Origin: Pedobacter sandarakinus
GTDB taxonomy: Bacteria; Bacteroidota; Bacteroidia; Sphingobacteriales; Sphingobacteriaceae
DNA length: 64,000 nucleotides
Direction of reading: 5' to 3'
NCBI RefSeq assembly: GCF_026240095.1
Contig: NZ_JAPIVG010000001.1
Location: 496,001-560,000, forward strand
The notes beneath the pieces were generated by a model. The model did not search any database. It had not been told where the DNA came from and saw only the letters and a program-made list of their open reading frames with translations. The stretch's first letter is position 1. Each line of letters begins with the position of its first letter. Of this stretch, positions 39,434-48,611 are shown one piece after another. The translations under genes were made by a program, and so were the position numbers.

Positions 39434-40123
39434 CTAACCCGCATTAAAGCGATAACCTACGCCTCTAACCGTCTGCAGCAATTGCGGATTATCTGGATTT
39501 AACTCTATCTTCTTTCTTAAGCGCACAATGTGCATGTCTAAAGTCCGGGTGTTTACATCAGAATTGTAACCCCAAACCACTAACATCAGCTCATCGCGGT
39601 TTATTACTTTACCTGGGTTGCGTAAGAAATAAAGCAAAATGCGGTTTTCTAAAATGGTAAGCTCAATCTTTTTTCCCTCTCTAAATAACGTGTGGATATT
39701 GGGGTGATGCTCCATGTTGCCGAAACGGTGAATTTCCGCGGTATCTTTATTTACGATGAACTTTACCTTACTCTCTAACATGGCTACCAGTACATCCATG
39801 TTAAATGGTTTAGTAATATAATCTGATGCGCCAAAGTTATATGCATCAATTTTATCTACATCCTGCGCCTTGGCGGTCATCATAATTACCAGGTTCTCGA
39901 ACCCTTGCTTACGCACTTCTTCGCAAACTTCGGCACCTTGCTTTCCAGGCATCATCCAGTCTAAAAGCACTATATCCGGTTGGTCTGCCATAATCATTCG
40001 CTCACCAGATTCTCCATCATTTGCCTCTAGTACATTATAACCTTCTGTTTTTAAGCGGTGGGCTACTAAAAAGCGAAGATTTTCATCATCCTCTACAATT
40101 AATATTTTTACTTCTTTAGACAT
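39434..40123 (-). CDS. OmpR-family response regulator
   Basis: This 229-residue protein has a receiver domain (KILIVEDDENLRF; phospho-acceptor Asp in IVLLDWMMPG near residue 55; MMTAKAQ; YITKPFN with the conserved Lys) and a C-terminal winged helix (LMLVVWGYNSDVNTRTLDMH, ending in RGVGYRFN). It is the last gene of a three-gene set with a histidine kinase and a prolyl-oligopeptidase-like lipoprotein, all on one strand. The likely target genes are unknown. Confidence 0.95.
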   Translation of the reverse strand: MSKEVKILIVEDDENLRFLVAHRLKTEGYNVLEANDGESGERMIMADQPDIVLLDWMMPGKQGAEVCEEVRKQGFENLVIMMTAKAQDVDKIDAYNFGASDYITKPFNMDVLVAMLESKVKFIVNKDTAEIHRFGNMEHHPNIHTLFREGKKIELTILENRILLYFLRNPGKVINRDELMLVVWGYNSDVNTRTLDMHIVRLRKKIELNPDNPQLLQTVRGVGYRFNAG

Positions 40124-40205
40124 TATTGGTGTGTTTTATATCGCTTTGTGTGATTATTGGTTTGTGTAGTATTAGACTACTAACAACGCCATCACCCTAA
40201 ATTAA

Positions 40206-41873
40206 TTAACTATTGTAAGGAAGCACTATTTTAAAGGCTGTGCCACTACCCACTTTGCTTTTTACAGAGATTTCTCCCTGCATAAAGTTAACCAGTTCTT
40301 TGCAGAAAGCCAAACCCAGCCCAACACTGCCCATTTGGTTGTATTCATTTTGGATCCTGAAGAACTTTTTAAAAATATTATTCAGCTCACTTGCGGCAAT
40401 ACCAATTCCTTTATCGGTAAAACGGAACACAAGCACTCCTTTTATCAGCTTTGCGCTAATGTGCAGGTTTTTATTTTCTGGCTTAGAATATTTATACGCA
40501 TTCTCGGCCAAATTATCGAACAAGCTACCCAATAACACCGGATCGGTGATGAAAGTTTTAAAACCGACTACCTCATAGGTCATTTTAAAATCGGGATGTT
40601 TGAGGGTATGGGATTCGATGGTGCTTTCAATAAAATCGCGGATATTTACTTCTTCCTGGTTAAGCTTGATGCTTTTGTTTTCGATCTGGGTAAATGCCAG
40701 GAGTTTGTTCATCAAACCATTAAGCTTATCGGCTTCCTCATCTAAAATTTTTCCGTAGAGTTGCTGTTCTTTCTGGCTTAGCGAAGTAGCACTTTTAATG
40801 TTATTTCCGGCAATCTTAATTACGCTAACAGGTGTTTTAAACTCGTGTGTAAGATTGTTTACAAAATCGTATTGCAGTTTGAACATCTTACTGTTGATGT
40901 TAAGATTTCGGTAAATAAGGAAAGCAACCAGGAGCAAGACCCCATAAACCAATAACAACACCAGTGCAATAGGCATAAAATAGATAAAAGTCTCTTTCTT
41001 AATATATGATTTTGAACTGGTGAAGTAGAGTTTAAAATCAGAAAAGGCCCCCGGCAATGCAATCTCGGTGGTCATGTTTTCTTCAGAAGTATCAATCGGA
41101 TCGTAAGTTAAAGGCTCTACCTGGATTTTTTGGTACAACAATGGTCTGGTGTTAACCACTTTGATTTTATTCGGATCAAGTTGAAACACCAGCATATCTT
41201 GCTGGTAAACTGGTAATGGGCTTAACTTACGCCGCATCATATTTCGGTAAATCTTAAGGTCTTCCCTTCTGGGAATATTGAGGTAAGTAATTTTATTAGA
41301 CTTTACCACCGAGAAATTGGTGAAAAGATCTTCCTGAGTGGGTACCGCGGCCGTATCCAACTGATCGACAAAAGTAACCAATTTGTATGCCATGGCATTG
41401 AAATCATCGCCGACTTTAAAAGATTGCCTGTTGGATTCGGAAAATAGTCTGATGGAATCCCGAGCCACGTTTTTGCCGAATTGAAAAATTGATTTTGGTC
41501 CGATGGATAGGTTGCCAACGTTCATTCCATCTTTAACGGGAACATTTTTAACTTCGGTATCGTAGAAAGTAACTTTAGCAACGAAAGGATATTTGAGGTT
41601 GATGGTATCGACAAATTTAGATGCAGTAGCGGAATCCAAAAAACCATTGTAATAGGATATTTCGGGCATCTTGTTCTGAAAAAAATCATTGTACGGCTTA
41701 AGGCTTTGTTCCAAAACATTTACCTTCTCTGATACGAACTCATTTTCGATAGACTTTTTACTGAAATTAAAAGCCAGGAAAAGTGAGAGCACGAACAGAA
41801 TTGAAATGAGGGTGATGAACGTTACACCAAGTGAGAAATTTTTACGGTAGCCACTTTTTTTATCTAAGGCCAT
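40206..41873 (-). CDS. Sensor histidine kinase with large periplasmic domain
   Basis: This 555-residue kinase has a first transmembrane segment near residues 14-36, about 250 periplasmic residues, a second segment near 297-320, then HisKA (NNLTHEFKTPVSVIKI, phospho-His near residue 344) and an ATPase domain with N, G1 and G2 boxes (LFDNLAENAYKYS, FTDKGIGIAA, GLGLAFCKEL). The periplasmic part shows no domain I recognise. Its start is three bases after the stop of the upstream S9-like lipoprotein, suggesting a functional link. Confidence 0.93.
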   Translation of the reverse strand: MALDKKSGYRKNFSLGVTFITLISILFVLSLFLAFNFSKKSIENEFVSEKVNVLEQSLKPYNDFFQNKMPEISYYNGFLDSATASKFVDTINLKYPFVAKVTFYDTEVKNVPVKDGMNVGNLSIGPKSIFQFGKNVARDSIRLFSESNRQSFKVGDDFNAMAYKLVTFVDQLDTAAVPTQEDLFTNFSVVKSNKITYLNIPRREDLKIYRNMMRRKLSPLPVYQQDMLVFQLDPNKIKVVNTRPLLYQKIQVEPLTYDPIDTSEENMTTEIALPGAFSDFKLYFTSSKSYIKKETFIYFMPIALVLLLVYGVLLLVAFLIYRNLNINSKMFKLQYDFVNNLTHEFKTPVSVIKIAGNNIKSATSLSQKEQQLYGKILDEEADKLNGLMNKLLAFTQIENKSIKLNQEEVNIRDFIESTIESHTLKHPDFKMTYEVVGFKTFITDPVLLGSLFDNLAENAYKYSKPENKNLHISAKLIKGVLVFRFTDKGIGIAASELNNIFKKFFRIQNEYNQMGSVGLGLAFCKELVNFMQGEISVKSKVGSGTAFKIVLPYNS

Positions 41874-41876
41874 AAC

Positions 41877-43763
41877 CTATTTTTTGCTGATATTGGTTTG
41901 CAAAAACTCTTCTAAAGCTTTGTAAAGCGCTGTTCTGCCTTGTTGCCGCATTACCGGATTTGGGCCTTCTTCTTTTTCGATATAAGTTACCGGTACATCT
42001 CTTTTCTTCAACTCTTTAATGAACTGAACACCTTCGGCCACGTTAACCCTGGGATCTTTAGGGTTTTGCGCAATAAAAACTGGTGATTTAAACCGATCTG
42101 CATGGAACACCGGCGATGCAAAGCGCAAATAATCTGTATCCGTTACCGGGTCGCCAATAATTTCGTAATACATCTGTAGGTTAGATTTTAAAAACGGCGG
42201 AATGGTTTTCAAATAACTAAATAAATTAATTACGCCAGAATTTGATCCGCCACAACTGTAAAGATCGGAATTTTTATACAAACAATTCAACGCAATATAA
42301 CCGCCAAATCCATTTCCATAGATGGCAATTTTTTTGGGGTTAGCAATTTTCTGTGCAATTAGCCAACGCACGCCATCATTTACATCTTCCTGTATTTTAT
42401 CGCTCCACTGTTTAAAACCTGCGGCATAAAAAGATTTCCCATAACCAGAAGAACCACGATAATTTACTTGCAACACCGCATACCCCCTATTTGCCAGAAA
42501 TTGAACTTCGGCATTATAACCCCAAACATTTCTACCACCAGGACCATTATGCGGCAACACCACAACAGGTAAGTTTGTGGCTTTTTTGCCTATTGGCAGG
42601 GTTAAGTATCCATTAATGGTTAAACTATCTCTACTTTTAAAGCTAATGGGTTTCATATCACTCATCAGCTCCTCTTTAATGCTCGAATTGATATCAGTTA
42701 ACTTTTTTAACTTGTTATCGCTGGCGGTATATAGGTAATAAGAACCGGGATTTTTGTCAGTAAAAGTCCTCACTACAAAAACATTGTCCATTTTATCTTT
42801 ATCCATAATGCGCCACTCCGTACCAGGCAATAACCTATCAATTTTGCTGTAGGTAGACCTGGTGCTGTCATCGAGGTAGTATTTTTGTTTCTTCCAGGTT
42901 TCGCAGGTTACAAACATAATGCGGTTCTGGGTACGCGAATACCTGGCATCTACCACATTTAACGTATCGTTGGCAAAAAGTACCCGTTTTTCTTTACCTG
43001 TTTTTAAGTCGAGCGCCACCAGTGCATTTTTATCGCGATTTACGTTAGAAATGGCGTATAATACATTTGGCTCATTCTCTGGGAAAGCTACAGGCTGAAG
43101 GGTTGTTTCAAAGTTGTTTGTAATTACGGGCGTAAAGGGTTTGCTTTCACTTTCACGATAGAGCAAGGTCTCATTTACTCCATCGCTGGCTACAGCAATC
43201 TTCAACACACCTTTATTATCAGTAACCCAATCGGTAATGTTTCCCGGATTTTTGGCTGCAATTTCCATTTTGCCATCCCTTACGTTCAAACGGTATACAT
43301 CAAAAACCGTCGAATCGCGTTTGTTGGAAGCCACAATGATGTATTTATCATCAATCAGCTGATCTTCAATAACCCGAAGTTTCGTTTTCTCATTGGCGCT
43401 AAGTTGTACCTGCTTACTTCCATCTTTATTAATGACGAAAATATCTGACTTACTGTCTTTTGAATCTTCTTCCGTATAGTAGATTAATTCGTTATTACTT
43501 GTCCAAAAATAAAAGCTAATGGTTTTTTCGGTTAAGCGTGTAAGCTGAACACTTTTTCCTGAGGCCAGGTCTTCGACAAATAAATCGAGTTTTTTATCTT
43601 GTAATTTTAGGTAAGAAAGGCTCTTGCCATCTGGCGATAAACGGTAGTACGCCTTATCCTGGGTTTTAAAGAAATCATCCACAGGTATAACCTGCCCATT
43701 ATTGGCACCCTTACAGGACCAAAGCGCAGCAATTATTACCAGCAAGACAATTCGCTTCAACAT
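41877..43763 (-). CDS. Prolyl-oligopeptidase (S9)-like lipoprotein, probably catalytically dead
   Basis: Started at the ATG at 43763 (628 residues; a TTG lies five codons further), the protein has a lipoprotein leader (LLVIIAALWSC, Cys 17), a beta-propeller (about 40-370) and a C-terminal alpha/beta-hydrolase domain in the S9C order. The nucleophile elbow, normally G-x-S-x-G-G, reads GNGFGG, with Gly485 where the catalytic Ser should be. The normal EGHGF histidine block reads EGPNPVM, with Pro601 at the histidine position. The Asp block KDPRV is present. I therefore expect no hydrolysis. It lies three bases ahead of a histidine kinase gene, so it may be a periplasmic ligand-binding or accessory partner of that sensor. 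Confidence 0.85.
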   Translation of the reverse strand: MLKRIVLLVIIAALWSCKGANNGQVIPVDDFFKTQDKAYYRLSPDGKSLSYLKLQDKKLDLFVEDLASGKSVQLTRLTEKTISFYFWTSNNELIYYTEEDSKDSKSDIFVINKDGSKQVQLSANEKTKLRVIEDQLIDDKYIIVASNKRDSTVFDVYRLNVRDGKMEIAAKNPGNITDWVTDNKGVLKIAVASDGVNETLLYRESESKPFTPVITNNFETTLQPVAFPENEPNVLYAISNVNRDKNALVALDLKTGKEKRVLFANDTLNVVDARYSRTQNRIMFVTCETWKKQKYYLDDSTRSTYSKIDRLLPGTEWRIMDKDKMDNVFVVRTFTDKNPGSYYLYTASDNKLKKLTDINSSIKEELMSDMKPISFKSRDSLTINGYLTLPIGKKATNLPVVVLPHNGPGGRNVWGYNAEVQFLANRGYAVLQVNYRGSSGYGKSFYAAGFKQWSDKIQEDVNDGVRWLIAQKIANPKKIAIYGNGFGGYIALNCLYKNSDLYSCGGSNSGVINLFSYLKTIPPFLKSNLQMYYEIIGDPVTDTDYLRFASPVFHADRFKSPVFIAQNPKDPRVNVAEGVQFIKELKKRDVPVTYIEKEEGPNPVMRQQGRTALYKALEEFLQTNISKK

Positions 43764-43788
43764 ATATATCAATCTCAAAATGGGATTA

Positions 43789-43796
43789 CAAAAATA
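43789..43796 (-). promoter_or_regulatory. Putative -7 box (TATTTTTG) of the S9-like/kinase/regulator operon
   Basis: It matches TAnnTTTG 25 bases before the ATG at 43763. No matching -33 box was found. Confidence 0.4.
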
Positions 43797-44033
43797 ACCA
43801 TCACAAACCCTTAACTACGCTTTACACCAACAATGTTACTTGTGTAAAACACCTTTCAGATTGGGCTCAATTTAGTATTTATAAGATTTAGTCAAAATAA
43901 AAGGGAGGTAACATTCTTATTAGGTTTTAAGCCTGTGTTGATCTGGCACCAACTAAAACAATTTAGTGAACTGTTGTGGCATAATGCTTTTAGCTTTCAA
44001 GCGTTTTTATTACATTTAAACCTTAAAAAAAGG

Positions 44034-45860
44034 ATGATGAATAGGATATTTGTTTTGCTCTTTCTACTTTTTGCAAGTGGTGCTGCAGCACAGATCTCAC
44101 TTCAGCGCAGCGCCATAGATGTGGATGATACTGCGCTCATTATCCAATATTACCGCGATGGCGAATATGAGAAGGCAGCTGTTTTGCTCGAAAAGCTTGT
44201 TGATGGTTCTACCGGGGAAAATTATTTCGACCTATACTTTAATACCCTACTAAAACTTAAACGCTATGATGTTGCCGAAAAACTGGTAAAGAAACAAATC
44301 AAGAAAAATCCACAAGGTGATGCTTATCTAATTGCGCTGGGAAAATTATACCAGGAAAAAGGCGATGCCAATGCCGCAAATAAGGTTTTTAATGATGTGA
44401 TTGCGAAACTGCCGAAAGATGAATTTAGGATTAGGGATTTGGCAAACAATTTTTACCGCTTTGAAAATTACGAATTAACCATACAAACTTTTAAGCAGGG
44501 CAGAAAACTTTTAAACAACGATCAGCTTTTCACCTACGAATTACTTAACATTTACCGGTTTAAAAAAGATAAACCAATGTTGATGCAGGAATACCTGGAT
44601 GCCTTGCCGACTAATCCGCAGCTGCTTCCCCAGGCGCAAGCTGTGCTATCTATGGTTTTTGATGATAAAAATGATTACCTAACTTTTCAGGCTGCCATCT
44701 TAAAGAAAATCCAACAAGAACCAGATGCAGCTGTCTACGTTCAGTTGCTCACGTGGAATTATATTCAGCAACAGGAATTTGATATGGCCCTACGCCAGTT
44801 AATTGCTTATGATAAAAGAACAAAAGGCGATGGCGGAACGCTTTATAGTGCAGTTAATATTTTCGCCGACAATAACGCTTACGAAACAGCCATCAAGGCC
44901 TACGAGTATTTGCTCACGAAAGGGAAAGATAATCCCTATTATTTATCATCGAAGATTGAGTTATTAAACACCAAGTATAATCTGCAAACCACAGGAAAGT
45001 TTTCTGTAGCTAATCTTGATCTCCTTGCCAAAGATTACCAGTCCTTAATCGATGAGAATGGCAAAAATAAAAACACCCTTTTTGCCATTAAAAAGTTAGC
45101 CAATTTGCAAGCATATTACCTTAACCAGGCATCGAAAGCAGAAAAAGGTTTAGAAGAGGCGATACAAATGCCGGGCTTAGCTGCACAGGAACTTAGCATA
45201 ATCAAATTAGATTTAGGCGATGTATATATTCTTACCAACCAACCATGGGAAGCTTTCTTGGTATACGAGCAGGTAAGTAAGCAATTTGAAGGGCAACCTA
45301 TTGGCAACGAGGCCAGGTTCAGGAGTGCAAAGCTTTCTTTTTACCAGGGAAATTTCGACTATAGCAACGGACAATGCATGGTTTTGAAAACGGCAACATC
45401 GCAGCTTATTGCCAATGATGCCCTGAACTTAAGCTTGCTTATTTCTGATAACATCCAAACGCCTACAGACAGCAATGCATTAAAAATGTATGCCGATGCA
45501 GAGATGCTTATTTTTAGAAATCTTACTGAACAAGCTATTAAAAAATTAGATAGCATTTCGGTTGTGTATCCAGATAATGGATTGAAAGATGCTGTATTAA
45601 TGACAAAAGCCAGAATCCTGATCAAAGCAAATGAGCACATGCAAGCAGTGGCAATACTCAAAACCGTAACAGAAAATTTTAAAGACGGCATTTGGACAGA
45701 CGATGCATTATTTATGTTAGGCGATTTGTATGAAAAGAAGCTGAACGATATTGAGCAGGCGAAAATCTATTTTCAGAAACTGATTACCGATTACCCGGGC
45801 AGCATGTTTAGCGCCGAGGCAAGGAAAAGATTTAGAACCTTGCGAGGCGATGGCGTTTAA
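44034..45860 (+). CDS. Exported TPR-repeat protein
   Basis: I start this at the ATG at 44034 (608 residues), which gives a signal peptide (IFVLLFLLFASGAAAQ); the longer frame opens only at a GTG. The mature part is tandem helix pairs of TPR type, for example YREYEKAAVL-like helices near the start and GDLYEKKLNDIEQAKIYFQK near the end, with about a dozen repeats. Such proteins scaffold envelope complexes. It resembles Bacteroidota TPR proteins of unknown role. It is followed by DUF4286 but has its own space. Confidence 0.85.
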   Translation: MMNRIFVLLFLLFASGAAAQISLQRSAIDVDDTALIIQYYRDGEYEKAAVLLEKLVDGSTGENYFDLYFNTLLKLKRYDVAEKLVKKQIKKNPQGDAYLIALGKLYQEKGDANAANKVFNDVIAKLPKDEFRIRDLANNFYRFENYELTIQTFKQGRKLLNNDQLFTYELLNIYRFKKDKPMLMQEYLDALPTNPQLLPQAQAVLSMVFDDKNDYLTFQAAILKKIQQEPDAAVYVQLLTWNYIQQQEFDMALRQLIAYDKRTKGDGGTLYSAVNIFADNNAYETAIKAYEYLLTKGKDNPYYLSSKIELLNTKYNLQTTGKFSVANLDLLAKDYQSLIDENGKNKNTLFAIKKLANLQAYYLNQASKAEKGLEEAIQMPGLAAQELSIIKLDLGDVYILTNQPWEAFLVYEQVSKQFEGQPIGNEARFRSAKLSFYQGNFDYSNGQCMVLKTATSQLIANDALNLSLLISDNIQTPTDSNALKMYADAEMLIFRNLTEQAIKKLDSISVVYPDNGLKDAVLMTKARILIKANEHMQAVAILKTVTENFKDGIWTDDALFMLGDLYEKKLNDIEQAKIYFQKLITDYPGSMFSAEARKRFRTLRGDGV

Positions 45861-45908
45861 TATTACCCTTTTAGAAAAACTTCAAATCATTTAATACGGC
45901 ACAATGCT

Positions 45909-45916
45909 TATCTTTG
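45909..45916 (+). promoter_or_regulatory. -7 box (TATCTTTG) four bases before the DUF4286 start
   Basis: It matches TAnnTTTG and ends at 45916, with the ATG at 45921. If active, the transcript would begin at or a few bases from the ATG. Confidence 0.45.
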
Positions 45917-45920
45917 TGCC

Positions 45921-46220
45921 ATGTATTTATATAATGTTACCCTAATTTTAGAGGATGCAGCTGCTGCAGAATGGTTACAATGGATGCAGGAAGTACATTT
46001 GCCTGAGGTAATGGCAACGGGGCTTTTCGTATCAAACCGTTTATTAAAGGTAGTAGATTCGCCAAATGAAGGCACCACTTATTGTGCGCAATACGTGGCC
46101 GAAAGCCTCGAAAATTATAATACTTATAAGGAGGTACATGCACCTGCACTTCAGGAAAAACTAAACGCAAAGTTTCAGAATCGCTTTGTTGCGTACCGAA
46201 CTCTAATGGAATTTATATAA
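45921..46220 (+). CDS. DUF4286 family protein
   Basis: This 99-residue protein has the DUF4286 pattern (YLYNVTLILEDAAAAEWLQW, HLPEVMATGLF, then HAPALQEKLNAKFQNRFVAY). It is a ferredoxin-like small cytosolic protein with no known role. Monocistronic, convergent with the MazG-like gene, and starting almost directly at a promoter box. Confidence 0.88.
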   Translation: MYLYNVTLILEDAAAAEWLQWMQEVHLPEVMATGLFVSNRLLKVVDSPNEGTTYCAQYVAESLENYNTYKEVHAPALQEKLNAKFQNRFVAYRTLMEFI

Positions 46221-46235
46221 GCAGGTTATAAACCA

Positions 46236-46565
46236 TTAAGGTTTCAATTTCTCGTTATTTTGGTGTCTGTCTGCATCGCGAATGGATTTTTTCTCCAGAT
46301 TTTTTGCTAAAGCATCTGTTAGATCAATACCCGTTTGGTTGGCCAGGCAAATAAGTACGAAAAGCACATCGGCCATTTCATCTGCCAGGTTTACAGCCTC
46401 ATCGCTCTTTTTAAACGATTGTTCACCATATTGGCGGGCCATAATCCGGGCTACTTCGCCAACTTCTTCCATTAACATGGCAGTGTTGGTAAGCTCATTA
46501 AAATAACGAACGCCTGTAGTTTTAATCCACTTATCTACGGTTTCCTGTGCTTCGCTTATCGTCAT
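46236..46565 (-). CDS. MazG-like nucleotide pyrophosphohydrolase
   Basis: This 109-residue protein has the single-domain MazG/dCTPase helix set: MEEVGEVARIMARQY (E-x-x-E) and NLADEMADVLFVLICLANQ (E-x-x-D). These acidic residues bind magnesium, and the enzymes split NTPs or dNTPs to NMP and pyrophosphate for pool cleansing. Its ATG shares one base with the dtd stop (TAATG), so the two are coupled. Confidence 0.92.
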   Translation of the reverse strand: MTISEAQETVDKWIKTTGVRYFNELTNTAMLMEEVGEVARIMARQYGEQSFKKSDEAVNLADEMADVLFVLICLANQTGIDLTDALAKNLEKKSIRDADRHQNNEKLKP

Positions 46566-47017
46566 TATTCTTTATTTTTTGTATCGATGATGATGGTAAC
46601 CGGTCCGTCGTTGAGCAGGTTTATTTTCATGTCGGCCCCAAAAATACCCGTTGCAATTTTTTTTCCCAGCAAAGCTGATAACTTGTCTATCATCTTTTCA
46701 TAAAGCGGAATGGCTACATCAGGCCTGGCTGCTCGGGTAAAACCCGGCCTGTTTCCTTTTTTGGTTGTTGCAAATAATGTAAATTGGCTAATCAGCAAAA
46801 TTTCTCCATTTACATCAGCAAGCGCTTTATTCATCAAATCGTTTTCATCGGCAAAAACCCGCATACCTACAATTTTCTGAGCCAGCCAATCTAAATCTTC
46901 CATCGTATCTGCATCTTCTATCCCTAAAAGCACCAAAAAACCGGTAGCTATTTTCCCTGTTACTTGTCCATCAACCTGGCAACTGGCTTCGGTAACGCGT
47001 TGTAAAACTGCTCGCAT
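46565..47017 (-). CDS. dtd: D-aminoacyl-tRNA deacylase
   Basis: This 150-residue protein is a complete Dtd: MRAVLQRVTEASCQVDG at the N-terminus, SQFTLFATTKKGNRPGF and NLLNDGPVTIIIDT with the cis-Gly-Pro motif that reads chirality. It removes D-amino acids, and also misloaded glycine, from tRNA. It forms an operon between fabH and the MazG-like gene. Confidence 0.96.
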   Translation of the reverse strand: MRAVLQRVTEASCQVDGQVTGKIATGFLVLLGIEDADTMEDLDWLAQKIVGMRVFADENDLMNKALADVNGEILLISQFTLFATTKKGNRPGFTRAARPDVAIPLYEKMIDKLSALLGKKIATGIFGADMKINLLNDGPVTIIIDTKNKE

Positions 47018-47052
47018 TGCTTAATCTGTATAAACTGAAATACAATTATAAT

Positions 47053-48099
47053 TTACCACCTGATTAGTGCACTAGCCCAGGTAAAACCCGAACCAAAGGC
47101 TGCTAAACAAACCAAATCGCCATCTTTTATTTTTCCAGCTTCCCAAGCCTCGCATAATGCAATGGGCACAGATGCAGCAGTGGTATTCCCATATTTTTGA
47201 ATGTTATTAAAAACCTGGTCATCGCGTAAGCCCAGTAGTTGTTGCACATACTGGCTAATGCGCAAATTGGCCTGGTGCGGAACCAATAGATCAATATCTT
47301 TTTCGGTAAGGTGATTTGCTGCCAAAGCTTCTTTTATCACTTCTGGAAACTTCACTACTGCCTTTTTAAACACCGCCGGGCCATCCATATAAGGGAGCGC
47401 AGCACCACTTTCTAAAATTTCGGGCGTCATGAATAAGCCACCCAACTCCTGCTCGGGAAATGCAGGCTTATCTTTCATCCATTTATTGGCATGCGAACCC
47501 GGGTAATACATGGCCAGAATTTCTGCATCGGCACCATCGCTGTGCAAGTGCGTACTCAAAATACCCTTGCCCTGTTCGTTAGTGGGCTGCAAAACTACCG
47601 CACCAGCGCCATCACCAAAAATAACCGATACATTCCTGCTTCGGGTTTCAAAATCCATGGCAAAGGAATGTTTTTCACTTCCCACTACCAACACATTCTT
47701 GTACATGCCTGTTTTCACAAACTGATCGGCAACCGAGAGCGCATAAACAAAACCCGAACATTGATTGCGGATATCTAAAGCACCAATCTCACCCATCCCC
47801 ATTTCGCGTTGCAGTAACACACCGCAGCCCGGAAAGTAATAATCTGGACTTAAAGTGGCGAAAACAATAAAGTCTACATCATTGGCGGTAATTCCCGCAC
47901 GTTCGATTGCGATTTTGGCCGCCTCAATTCCCATGGTGGTGGTGGTTTCTTCGTTTCTGTCGGCAAAACGACGCTCTTTAATTCCCGTGCGTTCCTGGAT
48001 CCACTCATCGTTGGTATCCATAAACTTACTTAAATCGGTGTTGGTGTACACATTCTTTGGAACGTAGTAACCTATTCCTGCTATTTTAGATTGATGCAT
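47053..48099 (-). CDS. fabH: 3-oxoacyl-ACP synthase III (FabH)
   Basis: This 348-residue KAS III has the catalytic Cys in IRNQCSGFVYAL (near residue 115), His in LVPHQANLRI and Asn in YGNTTAASVP. It condenses acetyl-CoA with malonyl-ACP to begin fatty acid synthesis; in Bacteroidota branched acyl-CoA primers are also used. It is divergent from clpS, with facing promoter boxes in the intervening 170 bases. Its neighbours are not fatty acid genes, so it could be an extra copy. Confidence 0.93.
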   Translation of the reverse strand: MHQSKIAGIGYYVPKNVYTNTDLSKFMDTNDEWIQERTGIKERRFADRNEETTTTMGIEAAKIAIERAGITANDVDFIVFATLSPDYYFPGCGVLLQREMGMGEIGALDIRNQCSGFVYALSVADQFVKTGMYKNVLVVGSEKHSFAMDFETRSRNVSVIFGDGAGAVVLQPTNEQGKGILSTHLHSDGADAEILAMYYPGSHANKWMKDKPAFPEQELGGLFMTPEILESGAALPYMDGPAVFKKAVVKFPEVIKEALAANHLTEKDIDLLVPHQANLRISQYVQQLLGLRDDQVFNNIQKYGNTTAASVPIALCEAWEAGKIKDGDLVCLAAFGSGFTWASALIRW

Positions 48100-48121
48100 G
48101 CTCGAATTAAAATTGGATTAA

Positions 48122-48150
48122 CAAATGTATTAAAAGAGATGGAAGAACAA
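48122..48150 (-). promoter_or_regulatory. Promoter of fabH (-33 TTG, -7 TACATTTG)
   Basis: On the minus strand TTG at 48150-48148 and TACATTTG at 48129-48122 are 18 bases apart; the ATG follows 22 bases later. Confidence 0.5.
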
Positions 48151-48256
48151 GCAATATGCAATCGCTTAGGTTGTAAGGTTGATATCTTTCTTCCAGCGAA
48201 TGATTTTGAGAATTTCCAGATGCGATTTTCCGTATCACATCTTCCATAAAAATAGT

Positions 48257-48264
48257 TATTTTTG
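48257..48264 (+). promoter_or_regulatory. -7 box (TATTTTTG) five bases before the clpS start
   Basis: It matches TAnnTTTG and ends at 48264, with the ATG at 48270. This implies a leaderless or nearly leaderless mRNA. Confidence 0.45.
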
Positions 48265-48269
48265 CAGGC

Positions 48270-48551
48270 ATGTCTACAGAAACTAAAGAAGAGACCTTTA
48301 CGCTCGAAGAAATTCTAACTTCTCTTAAAACCGTACACCGCCTCATTCTGTGGAATGATGATGTAAATACTTTCGATCATGTGATTTATTGCATGATGAA
48401 GTACCTGGATTATAACGAATCGCAAGCTGAGAAAATTGCCCTTAAAGTGCATAATGAAGGCAAATGCCCAGTTCTCGAAGGTTCGTTTACTGAAATGGAA
48501 GTTTACCGTAAAATTTTACAGCAAGAAGGCTTAACCGTTTCTGTTGATTAA
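48270..48551 (+). CDS. clpS: ATP-dependent Clp protease adaptor ClpS
   Basis: This 93-residue protein has a disordered Glu/Thr-rich N-terminal tail and the ClpS core: LILWNDDVNTFDHVIYCM forms the N-degron pocket (the Asn-Asp-Asp block), and ALKVHNEGKCPVLEGSF contains the conserved His. It hands N-end-rule substrates to ClpAP. It is monocistronic and divergent from fabH. Confidence 0.95.
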   Translation: MSTETKEETFTLEEILTSLKTVHRLILWNDDVNTFDHVIYCMMKYLDYNESQAEKIALKVHNEGKCPVLEGSFTEMEVYRKILQQEGLTVSVD

Positions 48552-48611
48552 AATTCACAATCATCAGGCACAGCCGATACCAAATGGGCTACAGTTGTTA
48601 AATCAATAAAA

